A DNA stretch of 64,000 nt from Arcanobacterium haemolyticum DSM 20595 (GTDB lineage: Bacteria > Actinomycetota > Actinomycetes > Actinomycetales > Actinomycetaceae), in the NCBI RefSeq assembly GCF_000092365.1, contig NC_014218.1, positions 1,798,001-1,862,000 of the forward strand. The letters are read 5' to 3'. The notes below the pieces were generated by a model. The model was not told where the DNA came from. It saw only the letters and a list, made by a program, of their open reading frames with translations, and did not search any database. This document shows, in pieces, positions 37,817 to 46,019 of the stretch. Each line of letters starts with the position of its first letter. Positions within the stretch are counted from its first letter, which is position 1. The translations under genes and the position numbers were made by a program.

Positions 37817-38787
37817 TCTTTCCCTTCGCTTCGGTTCTTGGATTGGAGATTATTAGCAGGGTTAAAAATTGCGGATGTGTCTTTCCACTTCTTTATTGAT
37901 TGAACGACAGCTTGCCGTTCTTCTGGGCTAATGTCCGGTGGAGGCGGTGGAGAATCGCTACGAGTAGAGCGATCCGCCTCCACCGGAAAACCTAGCGGTA
38001 TATCGCACAAGTCTTTCAGACGGGAAATTAATAATCCTGGCGGATTAACAACATTTGACGGTAACGGATTATCAGCGAGACGGCCTCGGATCTGCAAAAC
38101 TTTCCATCCGGAATCAAGCAAAGTATCTAAAAGATCAGAAACTCTCATTGCCGCTTTACCCATAAGTCCTCGCCGCTGCTCTGGAGGAATAGCCGCATTA
38201 ATAATCTTCCAGTTGGCAAGCTTTCCTCCCTTCACCGGAACAGCTACTTCTTCCGATGGTGAAGGATGTGCCTTCTTCGGTTCCTTCACTTCAACAACTT
38301 CAGAATCATTAACGGGAGCTGGGGTCGAACTTGCACGTTGTAAACGTTCCTTAGAAATCTGTGAGGTAAGAACAGTTTGCTTCAATTCCCTACCAGGAAT
38401 CGCAAAATCTGGATGTGACGGGCACGAGACAATCTCGGAGGTTGTAAAACCAAGCCCGATCATCATTCGTTCTGCATCCTCAAACGCCTCCGCAGGGGTT
38501 AAAGGCACATCAGAGATAATGGTGAGTTCACGAATTTGACCATCACGTCGATGCTGGAAACGGAACCTATAATTCAGCCCCTCTAATTCTTTCAACGCGG
38601 CCCGTGTGGCTTTTTGCCCCAAACCACGGCCAGCAAGCTCACGGTAACCAACTTTAGCTCCAGCCGGAAGTGATAAGCATAGGACGATCAAGCCTAAAGC
38701 GGCATAAGAAAGTTCTTTGTTGTGCACCAACGAGTTCGGCACCGCAGTAGCACCACGACGCACAACAAAGAAATCTCCACCAGCCAT
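37813..38787 (-). CDS. winged-helix DNA-binding protein, possible replication initiator
   Basis: A 324-residue protein overlapping its downstream neighbour by 4 bp. The N-terminal FFVVRRGATAVPNSLVHNKE and LSYAALGLIVLCLSLPAG then LAGRGLGQKATRAALKELEG form a winged helix like those at the start of plasmid replication initiators and DnaD-type proteins. The middle (residues 150-190) is Pro/Ser/Lys-rich; a second helical domain (190-255) follows, then a Pro run. It is the second gene of the minus-strand operon, after the excisionase-like gene. An initiator role is inferred. Confidence 0.6.
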   Translation of the reverse strand: MAGGDFFVVRRGATAVPNSLVHNKELSYAALGLIVLCLSLPAGAKVGYRELAGRGLGQKATRAALKELEGLNYRFRFQHRRDGQIRELTIISDVPLTPAEAFEDAERMMIGLGFTTSEIVSCPSHPDFAIPGRELKQTVLTSQISKERLQRASSTPAPVNDSEVVEVKEPKKAHPSPSEEVAVPVKGGKLANWKIINAAIPPEQRRGLMGKAAMRVSDLLDTLLDSGWKVLQIRGRLADNPLPSNVVNPPGLLISRLKDLCDIPLGFPVEADRSTRSDSPPPPPDISPEERQAVVQSIKKWKDTSAIFNPANNLQSKNRSEGKE

Positions 38788-38789
38788 AA

Positions 38790-39047
38790 CTACGCCTCGT
38801 CAACTTCCTCAACAACAGGCACTAAAAGAGCCTCAATATCAGAACGACGGAAAAACTTCCGCCCCGACGGCAACTCAACAGCAGGAATTTTTCCTTGACG
38901 CGCCCAACGATACAAAGTTGCAGGAGATGTTTCAGGAAGCAGCAAAGCAGCATCGTGCGCCGCCAGGAGCTCGCCAGCATTACTTTCGCCTGTTAGTTTT
39001 TCTTTCACACGAAAGACAATACACCATTTCAATAAAAAACAAAACAT
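38790..39047 (-). CDS. MerR/excisionase-like HTH_17 DNA-binding protein
   Basis: A small protein with the helix-turn-helix of the HTH_17/excisionase family: LLPETSPATLYRWARQGKIP then AVELPSGRKFFRRSDIEALL. It is the likely recombination directionality factor, and may also regulate the secretion operon that follows after 2 bp. The start is uncertain: ATG 39047 gives 85 residues, GTG 39008 gives 72 and fits the family better; neither has a clear ribosome site. It is divergent from the XRE gene. Confidence 0.75.
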   Translation of the reverse strand: MFCFLLKWCIVFRVKEKLTGESNAGELLAAHDAALLLPETSPATLYRWARQGKIPAVELPSGRKFFRRSDIEALLVPVVEEVDEA

Positions 39048-39051
39048 TTAA

Positions 39052-39080
39052 TTGAAGCGTTTTCTTACATTTGTTACACT
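39052..39080 (+). promoter_or_regulatory. promoter of the XRE gene, leaderless
   Basis: TTGAAG (39052-39057) and TACACT (39075-39080) are 17 bp apart. The ATG of the XRE gene follows the -10 by six bases, so transcription should start at or next to the start codon, giving a leaderless mRNA. Confidence 0.65.
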
Positions 39081-39086
39081 TTATTT

Positions 39087-39440
39087 ATGAACATCGGACA
39101 GAACACATTCAGTACATCCAATCAAGCGATTGGCATGACAGTAGCTCAACAGCTATTTGCGCGAGGAATGACGCGTGCAGAACTTGGCCATGCACTCGGG
39201 GTTACTGGACAAGCGGTATCTTCACGACTCCACGGAAAAGCAAATTGGACAGCCGATGACCTTTTAGCTACTGCTGAGCTTTTTCAAATTTCGGTAAATG
39301 ACCTCATGCCCACAAAAGATGAGAACGGGAATTGGCTACCTGCGCCGTTCAGTGGATACACGAAAGCCCCCGCTTTCGCGGGGGCTTCGACTGAGAGCCA
39401 CCTGTGGGAATCGAACCCACGACCTATTCATTACGAGTGA
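39087..39440 (+). CDS. XRE family regulator reading into attR and tRNA-Thr
   Basis: A 117-residue protein with an N-terminal helix-turn-helix (QQLFARGMTRAELGHALGVT, then GQAVSSRLHGKANWTADDLL). The domain ends near residue 80. From residue 90 the frame crosses the terminator hairpin and the att repeat on the strand opposite tRNA-Thr, ending IHYE; that tail is set by the tRNA sequence. In the excised circle the same frame would continue past att for 64 other residues. It is a likely repressor of the transfer or excision genes. Confidence 0.8.
   Translation: MNIGQNTFSTSNQAIGMTVAQQLFARGMTRAELGHALGVTGQAVSSRLHGKANWTADDLLATAELFQISVNDLMPTKDENGNWLPAPFSGYTKAPAFAGASTESHLWESNPRPIHYE
39359..39385 (-). 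terminator. element-borne terminator for tRNA-Thr
   Basis: GAAGCCCCCGCG and CGCGGGGGCTT-like arms (GCCCCCGC-GAAA-GCGGGGGC on the minus strand) form a very stable hairpin about 10 bp beyond the tRNA 3' end, followed by TTTCG. It replaces the original terminator now at 20006-20032. Confidence 0.75.
39395..39434. repeat. attR: 40-bp direct repeat within tRNA-Thr
   Basis: Identical to 20039-20078. It covers the tRNA from the anticodon loop to one base past the discriminator. Confidence 0.92.
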
Positions 39441-39468
39441 ATCGCTCTGCCGACTGAGCTAAGGTGGC
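39396..39468 (-). tRNA. tRNA-Thr(CGU)
   Basis: The reverse complement folds as a cloverleaf: acceptor GCCACCT/AGGTGGC, D arm GCTC...GAGC, anticodon stem ATTCA/TGAAT with loop CTCGTAA (anticodon CGU, reading ACG threonine codons), T arm GTGGG-TTCGATT-CCCAC, discriminator U. CCA is not encoded. It is the integration site of the element. Confidence 0.95.
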
Positions 39469-39507
39469 AGGCTAAAAAATCTAGCCGTGCGCTCTTACAG
39501 CTCTAAT

Positions 39508-39537
39508 AATGTAACTGAAGATGCGCACAGAACACAA
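39508..39537 (-). promoter_or_regulatory. possible tRNA-Thr promoter
   Basis: On the minus strand TTGTGT and TACATT are 18 bp apart, about 40 bp upstream of the mature tRNA 5' end. Confidence 0.4.
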
Positions 39538-39644
39538 CTGATTAGCTAAGAACGTGAGCTTTCCGTTCTAAATCACACGAATCACACGCTTGGAATACTC
39601 CTGGAGTGATCCCGGAGTGCGGAACGTTAGAGCTGAGGAAAACC

Positions 39645-39679
39645 GTTGGGGCCACGAGAACTAGTCCCGTGGCCCCAAC
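39645..39679. terminator. terminator downstream of peptidase-like gene
   Basis: GTTGGGGCCACG and CGTGGCCCCAAC pair perfectly over 12 bp with an 11-base loop, 60 bp after the minus-strand stop. Confidence 0.8.
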
Positions 39680-39738
39680 CTTACTTTTCTGGCTCTACTT
39701 CCAGCCCGACTGGCTCTACCAGCTCTACTTTTCCACCC

Positions 39739-41301
39739 CTACTTTTCCACAGGGCAGCGCAGATCTTTTTCTGGGACCTTGCCATTGAGCAGGTAGGCAT
39801 CGAGTGCATCCTTGATGCACTTTCCTGCACGCCCGTACGCGGTATGGCCTTCGCCTTCCCAAGTAACGAGTGTCGAATTAGCAAAGGCTTTTTGGAAAGC
39901 AACAGCCCATTCGTATGGAGTTGCCGGATCACCGATTGTTCCTACAACAACAATCGGATCTGATCCCTCCGCAACGAAACGTTTCACCAAAGGATGTTCT
40001 GGTTTTGGCATAGTTGCGCATGTTGTCTGGGAATAGCGTTGCGATTTTCCAAAGAGTGGAGAGGCTTCCTCTAGTTCTTTACTCATCCGATCCCAATCTT
40101 CGGGTGTGCCTTCAATTGTGGAGTCTGCACAGTTGATCGCAATATGTGATTCGATGGAATTATTCTTGTAGTGCCCCTGAGGATCACGTCCGGTATAGGC
40201 ATCGAAGAACACCTGGAAAGCGTTTCCTGTTCCAGCGGTTTTATATTCATCGATTGCTTGTGTGAGAAGCGGCCATGAAGAATCATCATATAGTGGCGTG
40301 ATGAAACCAAGCATGAGCCCAGCTTGGGTGAGAGGACGTTCAGGGTTTGCGGTTGGAATTGGTTTGTCGGCTGCTTTTTCAAACATTTGCCGAATTTCTT
40401 CACGTGCTTCATCCCGTGTACCTTTAAACGGGCATGTTTCGCTTTTTAAGCATTTATCAATGAAGTTATTTGCTGCAAGTTCGAAGCCTTTGAGTTGGGC
40501 TTTGCTTTGTTCGAAATCAGAAACATCTGAGTCAACAGCACCATCCAGGATAAGACGCCCAACGTTGTGCGGGAAAAGTTCGGCATACATTCCACCAAGT
40601 TTGGTGCCGTATGAGAAGCCAACATAGTAGAGCTTCGGATCTCCCATGAGATGACGCAACACATCCATGTCACGTGCGGCTTCTTCGGTGCCAACATATT
40701 TCACAAGATTTCCTGATTTTTCAACGCACTTGTTTGCTAGTTCCACTTCGGAAGCGCGCGATTGTGCCTGGCCTTCTGGCGTGTCCGCATATACGGTGGA
40801 CAGCACCTGATCGAGTTCTCGATCGGTGACGCAATCGATTGGCGTGGATTCACCTACGCCTCGTGGATCGAATCCGATGATGTCAAACGAATCTGTAATT
40901 CTATCTGTGAAGAATTGTGGAGCGCTTTCGGCCATTTCTTGGCCACTGCCACCAGGCCCACCAGGATTTACTAATAGAGATCCTATACGGGTGCCTTCCG
41001 CTTTTCGGCGTTTAATTTTCAGTTCAATTGCCGCACCTTCGGGATCTGCATAGTTGAGGGGAACGGTTACAGTGGCGCAATCCAGACCGTGCCCGCATTC
41101 TTTCCATGCGGGTTTTTGTGAATAGAATTTTTCCAGACCGGCCGGGATTGCAGGCATTGGAGCTTCAATAGCGTGCGCACTGATCGGGGAGGAATCATTT
41201 TTGCGGATTTTCCCTGTTCCGTTTTTTACCTCTACAGTTCCCGAGCAACTGGAGAGAAGGACGAGTGCACCAGTGAGAGCAGCGATAATACGTTTCTTCA
41301 T
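39739..41301 (-). CDS. secreted alpha/beta-hydrolase lipoprotein, tripeptidyl aminopeptidase-like
   Basis: A 520-residue lipoprotein: signal peptide with lipobox LLSSCSG (Cys19). The alpha/beta-hydrolase fold has oxyanion VNPGGPGGSG, nucleophile Ser in VGFSYGTKLGG, and the TAP-like C-terminal domain with VVGTIGDPATPYEWA (Asp) and GEGHTAYG (His). This is the tripeptidyl aminopeptidase/SlpD-E type of exported peptidase common in actinobacteria. It sits downstream of holB with a 26-bp gap and is likely the last gene of that operon. Confidence 0.9.
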   Translation of the reverse strand: MKKRIIAALTGALVLLSSCSGTVEVKNGTGKIRKNDSSPISAHAIEAPMPAIPAGLEKFYSQKPAWKECGHGLDCATVTVPLNYADPEGAAIELKIKRRKAEGTRIGSLLVNPGGPGGSGQEMAESAPQFFTDRITDSFDIIGFDPRGVGESTPIDCVTDRELDQVLSTVYADTPEGQAQSRASEVELANKCVEKSGNLVKYVGTEEAARDMDVLRHLMGDPKLYYVGFSYGTKLGGMYAELFPHNVGRLILDGAVDSDVSDFEQSKAQLKGFELAANNFIDKCLKSETCPFKGTRDEAREEIRQMFEKAADKPIPTANPERPLTQAGLMLGFITPLYDDSSWPLLTQAIDEYKTAGTGNAFQVFFDAYTGRDPQGHYKNNSIESHIAINCADSTIEGTPEDWDRMSKELEEASPLFGKSQRYSQTTCATMPKPEHPLVKRFVAEGSDPIVVVGTIGDPATPYEWAVAFQKAFANSTLVTWEGEGHTAYGRAGKCIKDALDAYLLNGKVPEKDLRCPVEK

Positions 41302-41327
41302 TGGGGTATTTTCCTTCCGTTTTCCGC

Positions 41328-42530
41328 TTAGCGGAGTCCAACAAGAATACTTTCCATAACAAGTTGAGCCGGAACGTTTGCTTTCAGGCGTGTGCGGCCT
41401 TCACCGATCCGATCAATCTTCTCTAGAGTTGCGTGAGTTGTGGATGACGCCGCAATTCTGTTGATTGCTTGTTCGTAATCCACGTTGATAAGTTCAACGC
41501 TTGCGCCCATTTGTTTCACCAGCACATCGCGGTAAAACGCAAGCATATACACCATTTCGCGATCAAGGATGTCGCGTTCTTGGCGGGTTTGACGACGACG
41601 GGCGGCATCCGCACTTTCCTTAATCTGGCTACGCACGGATGCCGGTACTTTAGCGCCCGCATCTAGCCCAAGGGCGGCCATGCGCTGTTCTTCTAGCGCT
41701 TTGCTATCTTCCGCCGCAAGATCTTTTTTGGTGGTGGTTTCGCCCCGCATGGCCACGGTATCTGAGAGGAGGTGGGCGCCGAGTGCCGCATCCCCAACGC
41801 TCTTCATTGTTGCCAGCACGTTAAGAGTGTTGGTGCGAATCGCGGCCGCCTGGGAATCATGTGCCAATGCCCGTGCCACCCCAATATGGGATTGGGCTGC
41901 GCGCGCAACGATATGTGCCGTTTTTGAATCGATCCCATCGCGTTTCATGAGGAGTTCAGCTACCAACGATGCGTGTGGGGTGACCAGATTGATGTTGCGG
42001 CATCGAGAACGAATAGTAGGCAATACATCTGCCGCGGCGGCAGTACATAGCATCCACACGGTACGTGCGCCGGGTTCTTCGATCGCTTTCAGTAACACAT
42101 TTGTGGTGCGAGTGAGCATTCGATCCGCATCTTCAATCACGAAGATCCTCCAGGCCCCGCTGGTTGGCGCCACGTATGATCGCGCCACGTATTCGCGGAC
42201 TTCTTCTGCGCTAATCGTGACTTGATCTGTAGATACAAGCGTGACATCTGGATGGTTGCGTTCCAGCACGGCTTTACATTGCGCACATTCGCCGCACCCT
42301 GGCACAGGCCCTGTACACAAGAGCGCCCCCGCCAAGCTCAACGCAGCAAGTGAACGCCCGGATCCAGGCGGCCCGGTAAACAGCCACGCCTGACTCATTG
42401 CCTGGCTGGCAACCGCATCGTTTCCGGCGGTTTCGGTAGGCCGATTTCCTGACGCGCGCGCAGCATCAGCAGCCCGCTGAAGTTCCTTAACAGCGGCATC
42501 TTGCCCGATCAGCCCATCAAAAATACTCAT
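41328..42530 (-). CDS. holB: DNA polymerase III delta' subunit
   Basis: Clamp-loader AAA+ subunit, 400 residues. It has the zinc cluster CTGPVPGCGECAQCKAV, the loop FTGPPGSGRSLAA in place of a true Walker A (Lys to Arg), the FVIEDADRMLTRTTNVLLKA sensor region and the SRCR motif in TIRSRCRNI. A charged insertion around residues 235-300 and the C-terminal collar domain follow. The first codons overlap tmk by 4 bp, a common actinobacterial arrangement. Confidence 0.93.
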   Translation of the reverse strand: MSIFDGLIGQDAAVKELQRAADAARASGNRPTETAGNDAVASQAMSQAWLFTGPPGSGRSLAALSLAGALLCTGPVPGCGECAQCKAVLERNHPDVTLVSTDQVTISAEEVREYVARSYVAPTSGAWRIFVIEDADRMLTRTTNVLLKAIEEPGARTVWMLCTAAAADVLPTIRSRCRNINLVTPHASLVAELLMKRDGIDSKTAHIVARAAQSHIGVARALAHDSQAAAIRTNTLNVLATMKSVGDAALGAHLLSDTVAMRGETTTKKDLAAEDSKALEEQRMAALGLDAGAKVPASVRSQIKESADAARRRQTRQERDILDREMVYMLAFYRDVLVKQMGASVELINVDYEQAINRIAASSTTHATLEKIDRIGEGRTRLKANVPAQLVMESILVGLR

Positions 42531-43186
42531 GCGTTTAGAGTACCGCCTGCCTCCGACATAGTTTGGTGAACACTATCATTCTTCGCCAGAGCTTCAGCCA
42601 CGTGGTGCCGGATGCTCTGCGCGATTGAATCGATCGTTTGGGTTCCATCCAGCACGCGCCACCGATCCATGTGGTCTTCGGCCAGCGCCAGAAATTCGTT
42701 GCGAACACGGGCATGGAATTCGGCCCCTGCAGCTTCCAGCCGATCCTGTTCACTCCCCACACGCGCTTGCCCGGTTTCCACGGGAATATCGAGCAGGAAG
42801 GTTACATCTGGCATGGTTCCTTCCACAGCCCACAGGGAAAGATCGCGAATTTCGTTCTTTCCCAGCGATCGTGCCGCGCCTTGGTACGCGATAGACGAAT
42901 CCATGAAACGATCCGTAATCACGATTTCGCCACGTTCCAGCGCCGGCCGGATTTTCGTATCCATGTGGTGTGCACGATCCGCCGCATACAGCAGCGCCTC
43001 CGCGCGCGGGCTCACGTCCCCACCGTGCAGGAGCAGGTGGCGGATGTGAGCCCCCAGTTCAGTTCCGCCTGGTTCCCGAGTAACGACGACGCCGTACCCC
43101 GCCTCACGCAACCACGTTGCGAGTTTTTCTACTTGCGTAGATTTACCAGCGCCATCGCCACCTTCAAAGGAGATAAACATTCCCAT
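42527..43186 (-). CDS. tmk: thymidylate kinase
   Basis: Phosphorylates dTMP to dTDP. The P-loop FEGGDGAGKSTQ, the TREPGGTELG motif, RFMDSSIAYQGAAR with its catalytic Arg, and the LID region are in order over 219 residues. It lies between topA (3-bp gap) and holB (4-bp overlap), forming a DNA replication operon. Confidence 0.94.
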   Translation of the reverse strand: MGMFISFEGGDGAGKSTQVEKLATWLREAGYGVVVTREPGGTELGAHIRHLLLHGGDVSPRAEALLYAADRAHHMDTKIRPALERGEIVITDRFMDSSIAYQGAARSLGKNEIRDLSLWAVEGTMPDVTFLLDIPVETGQARVGSEQDRLEAAGAEFHARVRNEFLALAEDHMDRWRVLDGTQTIDSIAQSIRHHVAEALAKNDSVHQTMSEAGGTLNA

Positions 43187-43189
43187 GAT

Positions 43190-45949
43190 TTAGTCCTTTG
43201 TTGCCGACTTGGTGGTTGTCTTCTTTGAGGCCGTCTTCTTTGCCGTAGTTTTCTTAGCGGCCGTCTTCTTTGCCGTAGTTTTCTTAGCGGCCGCTTTCTT
43301 TTTACCCGCACCGCTCACCGTTTTCTTGGTGGCGTTACGCTTCTTCGGCCCGCCTTGTTCGGCAATCTTCAACCGGCGCTGAACCAGCAAATCTTGCGCA
43401 CGTTCTGGCGTGATCTGGTTTGGATCTTCCGAACGCGGCAACGACGCGTTCGTTTCGCCGTCGGTCACGTATAGCCCGAATCGGCCATCTTTCAACAAAA
43501 TCTTGCCACCAGAAACCGGATCAGTGCCCAGTTCTGCCAGCGGCGGTTGCGCCTGGCGCTTCCCGCGCTGCTTCGGTTGAGCGAAGATCGCTTCGGCTTC
43601 TTCCAGCGTGATCGTGAAGATTTGTTCTTCTGATTCGAGCGATCGCGAATCAGATCCCTTCTTCATGTACGGGCCAAAACGGCCGTTTTGCACAGTAATC
43701 ACATCATCGCCAGACTTCCCAATTTCGCGCGGCAGCGAAAGAAGTTTCAGTGCGTCGTCGATAGTTACCGTTTCCGGATTCATCGATGCGAACAACGATG
43801 CGGTGGCCGGCTTCGGCTTCACCTTAGAAACTTTTCCGGTTGGAGTGAGCTGAACGGCGTCGTCTGGAACAACTTCCGAAACGTATGGCCCGAAACGGCC
43901 GTCTTTAACGACGATGTCCCAGCCCTTCTCATTCTTTCCAAGAACGCGATCTTCATCCAATGCCGCATCCAGAATTTCGTGTGCTTTGGCAACAGTGAGT
44001 TCGTCTGGAGCAACCTCCGGCGGAACCGAGGCGCGCTTTCCCTGCGTTCCGTCGTCCTTCGTCTCTTCCAGATATGGCCCAAAACGGCCCACGCGAACCG
44101 CAATCCCATCACCAATATCGATCGTGTTCACGGCGCGAGCATCAATATCGCCCAACCCGTCAACTTGATCGCGCAAGCCCTTCTTTTCGCCCGCGCCACG
44201 GTAGAAGCCGCCCAAGTACTCCACTGGATCTTCTTGGCCGGCAGCGATCTTATCCAGATCCTCTTCCATATCGGCTGTGAAATCATAATCAACCAGGTCA
44301 GGCAGGTTTTCTTCCAACAATCGGATAACCGCAAACGCCAACCAGGTAGGAACCAGCGCCTGCCCCTTGCGATCCACATACCCGCGATCGGTGATCGTGG
44401 AAATCGTGGCAGCATATGTGGACGGGCGGCCGATCCCCTTTTCTTCCAGAGTCTTCACCAGCGATGCTTCAGTGTAACGCGGCGGTGGCGCCGTTTCGTG
44501 CCCGGCAGCCTTGGAACCGGTGTTCTCCACCTTTTCGCCTTCAACCAAATCTGGCAAACGCGATTCGGCCTGATCTTCGTAACGCTTCTTATCCTTGCCT
44601 TCTTCATAGGCTGCCATGAAGCCAGGGAACGTGATGATCGTTCCGGACGCGCCCAGCAGAGCATCGCCAAATCCAGCAACCGGAGCAGACAAACGCACAG
44701 ACGCCGTGGAACCAATAGCGTCAGCCATCTGAGAAGCCACAGTACGCTTCCAAATCAGTTCATACAGATCGAATTCGCGCCCACGAAGAAGGCCAGAAAC
44801 CTGCGCTGGCGTGCGGAACGAATCACCTGCAGGGCGGATAGCTTCGTGAGCCTCCTGCGCGCCCTTCGACTTCGTGGAATACACCCGCGGCTTATCCGGC
44901 AACGAACGCGCCCCATACATGTCCTCAATCTGCGAACGAGCCGCCGCAACCGCCTGCGCCGAAAGATTCACCGAATCAGTTCGCATATAGGTAATGAAAC
45001 CGTTTTCATACAGCGCCTGCGCCACCCGCATCGTATCGCGCGAATTCATATGCAGTTTACGGGACGCTTCCTGCTGCAACGTAGACGTTGTGAACGGAGC
45101 AGCTGGACGACGCCGGTATGGTTTCGTTTCAACCCGCACCACCGTTGAGTTTCCATCACGGAGCGTTTCAGAAATCGCCTGTGCATCATCAGCACCCAGG
45201 ACCCGCACGCCTTCCTTCGCAGCCTTGGGGGTAAGAGCACCGTCGTCGTCAAAATCCTTACCAACCGCGATACGCGAGCCGTCCAACTCAAGCAACTTCG
45301 CGGAAAAATCGTCCCCGTCTTTCCGCAGATCAACTAAGACATCCCAGTACCCAGCCGGCACAAACGCCATACGTTCGCGCTCACGCTCCACGATCAAACG
45401 CGTGGTCACAGACTGAACGCGACCAGCCGACAGGCTTGGTGCAACCTTACGCCACAACAACGGAGAAACCTCGTACCCCACAAGGCGATCCAGGATACGG
45501 CGCGTCTCCTGGGCGTCCACAAGCTTCGTATCCACGTCACGAGTAGCCTCTAACGCGCGCTGAATCGCTTCCTTCGTAATTTCGTGGAAAACCATGCGCT
45601 TCACCGGAATCTTCGGCTTCAACACTTCGAGCAGATGCCAGGCGATGGCCTCCCCCTCGCGGTCCTCATCGGTTGCGAGCCACAGCTCATCAGCCTTCTT
45701 CATCGCCGCACGAAGTTCCGAAACTTTCTTCTTTTTATCCGGATTCACCACGTAGTAGGGCTCGAAATTATGCTCCACATCCACAGCAAACTTGCCAAAC
45801 GGGCCCTTCTTCATATCTGAAGGCAAATCCGAAGGCTTCGGAAGATCACGAATATGGCCGATACTTGCGGTCACATCGTAATCATCACCAAGGTAGTTTG
45901 CGATAGTGCGCGCCTTGGCAGGAGACTCTACAATCACGAGCTTTGTCAC
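43190..45949 (-). CDS. topA: DNA topoisomerase I
   Basis: Type IA topoisomerase that relaxes negative supercoils, 919 residues. The TOPRIM domain has IVESPAKARTIANYL and ATDEDREGEAIAWHL; the catalytic Tyr is in GFITYMRTDSVNLS. The C-terminal part has four RFG(P/L)Y repeats in place of zinc fingers, as usual in actinobacteria, and ends in a Lys/Ala/Thr-rich tail (about residues 868-919) resembling histone H1 tails. A tandem 30-bp repeat in that tail encodes TAAKKTTAKK twice. Confidence 0.95.
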   Translation of the reverse strand: MTKLVIVESPAKARTIANYLGDDYDVTASIGHIRDLPKPSDLPSDMKKGPFGKFAVDVEHNFEPYYVVNPDKKKKVSELRAAMKKADELWLATDEDREGEAIAWHLLEVLKPKIPVKRMVFHEITKEAIQRALEATRDVDTKLVDAQETRRILDRLVGYEVSPLLWRKVAPSLSAGRVQSVTTRLIVERERERMAFVPAGYWDVLVDLRKDGDDFSAKLLELDGSRIAVGKDFDDDGALTPKAAKEGVRVLGADDAQAISETLRDGNSTVVRVETKPYRRRPAAPFTTSTLQQEASRKLHMNSRDTMRVAQALYENGFITYMRTDSVNLSAQAVAAARSQIEDMYGARSLPDKPRVYSTKSKGAQEAHEAIRPAGDSFRTPAQVSGLLRGREFDLYELIWKRTVASQMADAIGSTASVRLSAPVAGFGDALLGASGTIITFPGFMAAYEEGKDKKRYEDQAESRLPDLVEGEKVENTGSKAAGHETAPPPRYTEASLVKTLEEKGIGRPSTYAATISTITDRGYVDRKGQALVPTWLAFAVIRLLEENLPDLVDYDFTADMEEDLDKIAAGQEDPVEYLGGFYRGAGEKKGLRDQVDGLGDIDARAVNTIDIGDGIAVRVGRFGPYLEETKDDGTQGKRASVPPEVAPDELTVAKAHEILDAALDEDRVLGKNEKGWDIVVKDGRFGPYVSEVVPDDAVQLTPTGKVSKVKPKPATASLFASMNPETVTIDDALKLLSLPREIGKSGDDVITVQNGRFGPYMKKGSDSRSLESEEQIFTITLEEAEAIFAQPKQRGKRQAQPPLAELGTDPVSGGKILLKDGRFGLYVTDGETNASLPRSEDPNQITPERAQDLLVQRRLKIAEQGGPKKRNATKKTVSGAGKKKAAAKKTTAKKTAAKKTTAKKTASKKTTTKSATKD
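43231..43290 (-). repeat. tandem 30-bp repeat in the topA tail
   Basis: Two adjacent copies of a 30-bp unit encode identical 10-residue Lys-rich peptides. Slippage here could change tail length without a frameshift. Confidence 0.8.
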
Positions 45950-46019
45950 GTTACATCCTTATATATAGGAATGGGGTACCGTTTGTAAACATACCTCATA
46001 TTCGTAAGGGACACCCAAA

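Larger units (their letters stand above)
20039..39434. mobile_element. integrative and conjugative element in tRNA-Thr(CGU)
   Basis: Bounded by 40-bp direct repeats and carrying a tyrosine recombinase next to attL, ParA, MobC and a MOBP-type relaxase, a VirD4-type coupling protein, and a Gram-positive type IV secretion set (Maff2, PrgI, VirB4, VirB6-like, SLT-CHAP). An excisionase-like HTH protein and an XRE regulator lie at attR. The intact tRNA is regenerated at the right end. The set resembles pCF10/Tn1549-type conjugation modules. All core genes read as intact, so self-transfer is plausible but untested. Base composition is visibly more A+T-rich than the flanks. Confidence 0.92.

Noticed and set aside
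43819-45416. Long frames opposite topA, one over 480 codons
   Set aside because: They mirror topA codon usage on the other strand and lack any protein signature.
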